From positions 41,817,682 to 41,881,681 of the forward strand of contig OX344749.2 in assembly GCA_947034885.2 (NCBI GenBank): a stretch of 64,000 nucleotides of DNA, in the 5' to 3' direction. Below the pieces are notes generated by a model. The model had not been told where the DNA came from and searched no databases. It saw nothing but the letters and a program-made list of their open reading frames with translations. The translations under genes were made by a program, and so were the position numbers. The DNA comes from Thuidium tamariscinum (taxonomy: Eukaryota; Streptophyta; Bryopsida; Hypnales; Thuidiaceae). Of this stretch, positions 60,733 to 64,000 are shown piece after piece; position 1 is the first letter of the stretch, and every line of letters begins with the position of its first letter.

Positions 60733-61688
60733 AGACCATCCCCACTGCAGCTCAGAATTTGGCTCAAACTGGGTATTTGGCCGGGTCAACCAACTATCTG
60801 TACCCCACCCCACGCAAAATAAGACTCAAAATATGGCCGGGCACGGCCAAATTTACTGGGCAGACGGGAAAATACTAAGTTTTATCCAGGGGCCGGAAGG
60901 GAGTTTGATTGCACTTTTGACCCCAAAATCGAGGTACAGACCCTGTTGACCTTCCAATTTCAATTTTTTTTTTCCAAAAATGAAATGGTTACAAGCAATT
61001 TCATGTACAAAAATGAGACAATTCTTATCTCAAAAAAAGATGAGTTCATAATTTCTTTTATCCCACATGGATTGGGACTCCTCCCTCCACCCCAAGAGGA
61101 TGTAGGGAGTTCCTCTTCTCATGGAAACTCATGCCTCCCTACATTCACTAGGGAGTGTATGTAGGAAGAAGTGAGTATGCAATGGAGCAAGGCTCTTTAC
61201 ACCCCCATGGGGCAGAGGGAGGTGCTCCAACCCATGTGGGATATATGAATTCCAACTAGTTGGAATTAGAAATTCAAATTTTGAATTTTGAAAATTCAAA
61301 GTTTTTTTGGTTTTTGAAATTCAAAAATTGAATTCCTAATTCAAACTACTGTAGTTGGAGTTCATATATCCCACATGGGTTGGAGCACCTCCCTCCACCC
61401 CATGGGGATATAACGAGCCTTGCCCCATTGCAAATTCAAATTTTTTTGAGATCTCTTCAAGGAAAAAGAATGAGACCTTGAAGGAAAAAAAAGCCCAATG
61501 TTTTTGGGTTTTAATTCGAGGCAAAACGAACTGAAAAATTGATTAAAAAAATAAAAACAGCTTTTAGAGGGTTGCTTGCGCTGTTCAGCAGTGGGGCTCT
61601 CCAACTTTGGCCGGGATGGGTCATTATCTTCTGCCCTGCAAAGGGCCTCATTTTGAGTCAAATTCTGACCCATGCGGTGGGGATGCTC
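60733..61688. mobile_element. Harbinger-like element with TTA target duplication (956 bp)
   Basis: Termini GACCATCCCCACTGCAG and the complement of GCGGTGGGGATGCTC, with TCAGAATTTG shared just inside, lie between TTA at 60730-60732 and 61689-61691. A 3-bp TTA duplication and a GAGCATC-type end are characteristic of PIF/Harbinger elements. No transposase; the centre holds a foldback (61196-61425). Confidence 0.75.
61196..61425. repeat. Foldback hairpin inside the Harbinger-like element
   Basis: Two arms of about 100 bp pair, for example CAGAGGGAGGTGCTCCAACC with GGTTGGAGCACCTCCCTCCA, and ATATATGAATTCCAACTAG with the complementary right arm. Transcription through it would give a long hairpin RNA. 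A related but decayed hairpin lies at about 28925-29160. Confidence 0.7.
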
Positions 61689-62101
61689 TTAGTACATGCC
61701 TTAACTTCACTTATTGAAAAGTTTAAACATTTACTAATGTCATAGATTCTTATTCTATAATCAACAAAAGTCCTACATTTGAGAGATATTATATCAATGG
61801 TTGATAATGGGTTTGCGTACCTAGGGAGACTGTCTCATAGCCAACGTGCTGGTAACTTCGACGCTGGTGAAGTAAGTTGTGACGGAGTCCAGTGCAAGCA
61901 AGTCTTCATTGCAATGCAAGTTGGGTTTTCTCTCCAGTGCAAGCAAGTCTTCGGTCTTTGCAATGATAGCCACTGAGGCTGCTGCCATCATAACTTAACT
62001 TACTCAGGTCATCAATCAATTGCTTGTGAGCTGGGTCTAACTTATGTTGTAACTGCAATCAGCATTTTCTTCATGATTGTCCGTTATGCAAAACTAAGGT
62101 A

Positions 62102-62300
62102 AGGTAGGAGGTCCATAAAGAGTCTATCTAAGAGCTGAAACCGAACTTTGGGAGGTGAAACTTTTTTAAATGTTTTTAATGAAATTTTTCTTGAGAGGCA
62201 AGTGGAATTGGCATCTAATACAAGTTGTTCATATTTTTTGGAATTTTGTGGAATTAGTTATGAATTTTTGAAGTCAAAATGGCTTAGGATTTTAAGCAAC
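62102..62300. mobile_element. TA-flanked MITE, third copy, right-truncated
   Basis: Starts AGGTAGGAGGTCCATAAAG after TA and follows the 16609 copy (GAGAGGCAAGTGGAATTGGC, TTTGTGGAATTAGTTATGA) up to about 62290, where similarity ends before the internal inverted repeat. Confidence 0.6.
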
Positions 62301-62937
62301 CTATGATAGGCAAAATGTCTACTTTGATATACTGGTATGTTGAATTTAAAAAAAAAATTCATATAAAGACAAATGTGAAAAATGTGGAGAGCCATCGAAG
62401 CTTTATTTTTTGGACACATCATGAACTTATTATGAATTTTTGAAGTGTACTATTTAATTGGCCCAAGAGAGTCTTTAAACTATTCTAAAGCTAACAAAAA
62501 GTACATCTTACTCACCTAAAGTAATTACAATAATCCCTAAGATGGAAACAACATGAGGGCTTCAAAAAGTTTTTTTTGTGGTGAATTTATACTAAAAAGA
62601 TGGAGGTTCAAATTATAATCACTAATCATTCCATCACCATCACCAGAGACATTAATTGTGGCTACTAAATTAACCTAATGTAGCCCAAATTTCATGTATT
62701 GAAAAAATTCAAGGGCGTAGGTTCATGCAAGACTATTATGGATTTTTTTCTAGGTGCTTGTTATGTGTGATTTGTTTGTCATAGGTTGGTGTACCTTATC
62801 TAAATTCTTGATCAACTAAAGTGTAATCGTGTGAGTGACTTTGTTGGATAACTTCCATATGACTTTTATATTACAAGGTGTGTACACCGCAATTGATATC
62901 TAGTGCATATTTATTATTATAAAATATAAATTATTAA

Positions 62938-63741
62938 CAATGAAGTCATCTATTTAACCTTTTGTAAGAAGGTTAAAAATCATCTCTTTATGATATTGTT
63001 GACTTTTCTATAGAGTTTTGAGGGGTGGAGTAGGGATATACTTGTGTGAATTTGGACCATTGAAATGGTATTTTTTGAAATTTGAGTTCAACCAATGAAA
63101 TGAAGTTCATGAAGTGTGGTTTCTATTCCAACTTGAATATTTGAAAAATTCCTAGAAATGAATCTCTTTTAATTGAACTTTAAGCCTATAACTACAATCT
63201 ATTGATTTTCTTAATTACAAAAAGTATATCCCTACTCCACCCCTCAAAACTGTAAACAATCTTTTTTTTATTCACATGAAGTTAGAGTTTGAGATTGTCA
63301 TTTGAGATACATTAGAAAATCACTTAAATAGATAGAAAAAATTATAGATTTGGATTTAGGATGACAAAAGGACACATAAGCACTCCGTTGCAATGGAAAA
63401 AAATAGGCTCTACTTCAAAATTTATTGTTAACTCAATAAATCATGCAAAATTTGTCAAATCAACAACAAATTCAAACAAATTTTGGAGCATTCTAATCTT
63501 ATGATGGACATGTGGAGGGATGTAATAATCATCTAGTGTTTTATTCTTTTTGTATTTGGGGATTTAAAAAAACAATTCCAATAGTTTTTTTTTAAATTTT
63601 TTAAATTTTAAATTCCATTTGAATAAGAATTATTATTTTGATAGATATGAGAGTTGGAGGTTAATCCTTTAAAAGATGTTGAACAATCCTAACCATATAA
63701 GGATGTCGCAAACCAAAAAGGTTAAATAGATGACTTCACTC
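62938..63741. mobile_element. Inverted-repeat element (804 bp) with TTAA flanks
   Basis: Ends AATGAAGTCATCTATTTAAC and GTTAAATAGATGACTTCACT are inverted repeats of about 27 bp, with TTAA at 62934-62937 and 63742-63745. The terminus does not begin CCC, so membership of the TTAACCC group is uncertain. It contains a second, nested element. Confidence 0.6.
63015..63250. mobile_element. Nested MITE with 29-bp perfect inverted ends (236 bp)
   Basis: The 29-bp end starting GTTTTGAGGGGTGGAGTAGG at 63015-63043 is the exact complement of 63222-63250. Perfect ends in such AT-rich, decayed surroundings suggest a young insertion. Target duplication not resolved. Confidence 0.75.
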
Positions 63742-64000
63742 TTAATTTTAAAAACAAAAAATGCACCCAAAGAGGGCATACAAAAATGTGCCACTAATCT
63801 AAAATCACCATTACTATTATGGATACATCTTCAAGATCAACATGTACTTATGTGGATGAAATAATTTTAGAGCCTTTACCCAAATTATTTTGACCCTTTA
63901 TTATTTTTGCATAAAGCATCCAAATGCCACATTTTTGGTGTTTTTAAGGCTCCTTCTAATTTCCAACAAGTTTATCTAGTCTAATAATAATAAATAGTCT

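Noticed and set aside
1-64000. tRNA genes, rRNA genes, CRISPR arrays, LTR retrotransposons, organelle or viral insertions
   Set aside because: No tRNA-like B boxes with cloverleaf context, rRNA sequence, regularly spaced spacer arrays, long terminal repeats with polymerase motifs, or organellar/viral genes were recognised by eye. A computed search could still find degenerate cases.

Overview
This is nuclear DNA from a green plant, most likely a land plant and probably not a flowering plant. Three spliced protein genes, one small-nuclear-RNA gene and one small zinc-ribbon reading frame sit in a very AT-rich background packed with short non-autonomous DNA transposons. All introns in the three gene models are GT-AG except one doubtful junction in the third gene. 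The species cannot be named from the sequence. Plant origin rests on plant-type protein families (a DET3-like V-ATPase subunit C, a BRAHMA-type SWI2/SNF2 ATPase with the plant C-terminus, a plant NF-YC) and on a U2 snRNA gene with a plant upstream sequence element and TATA box at about -70 and -31.

Layout: 1-24.5 kb has no recognisable gene and is a patchwork of repeats. 24.58-27.78 kb (minus strand) is an 11-exon gene for V-ATPase subunit C (378 aa). 28.1-38 kb is again repeats and AT-rich DNA. 38.03-38.36 kb (minus) encodes a 107-aa protein with a TFIIB/BRF-like zinc ribbon. 38.97-41.92 kb (plus) is a 7-exon NF-YC gene (205 aa), followed 660 bp downstream by a U2 snRNA gene (42.58-42.77 kb). 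44.49-55.76 kb (minus) is a BRAHMA gene of about 21 exons (about 2,490 aa), with a GC-rich, CT-repeat-rich leader to about 56.9 kb. 57-64 kb is repeats.

The three protein genes and U2 are unrelated housekeeping or regulatory genes: organelle acidification, CCAAT-box transcription, splicing and chromatin remodelling. There is no operon-like logic.

The most unusual content is the repeat fraction. At least ten elements of different lengths share termini of the form TTAACCC...GGGTTAA and lie between TTAA tetranucleotides. Two are inserted in other repeats such that removing the element plus one TTAA restores the interrupted repeat. This is the signature of piggyBac-type transposition, which to my knowledge is rarely reported from land plants. 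No transposase gene is present, so all copies are non-autonomous. Other families seen are a CATTAG-terminus MITE, TA-flanked MITEs, a TTA-flanked Harbinger-like element, a hAT-like MITE and foldback elements, often nested so that relative ages can be read. Exon coordinates were derived by hand from splice sites, reading frame and remembered family sequences. Repeat boundaries are by eye.
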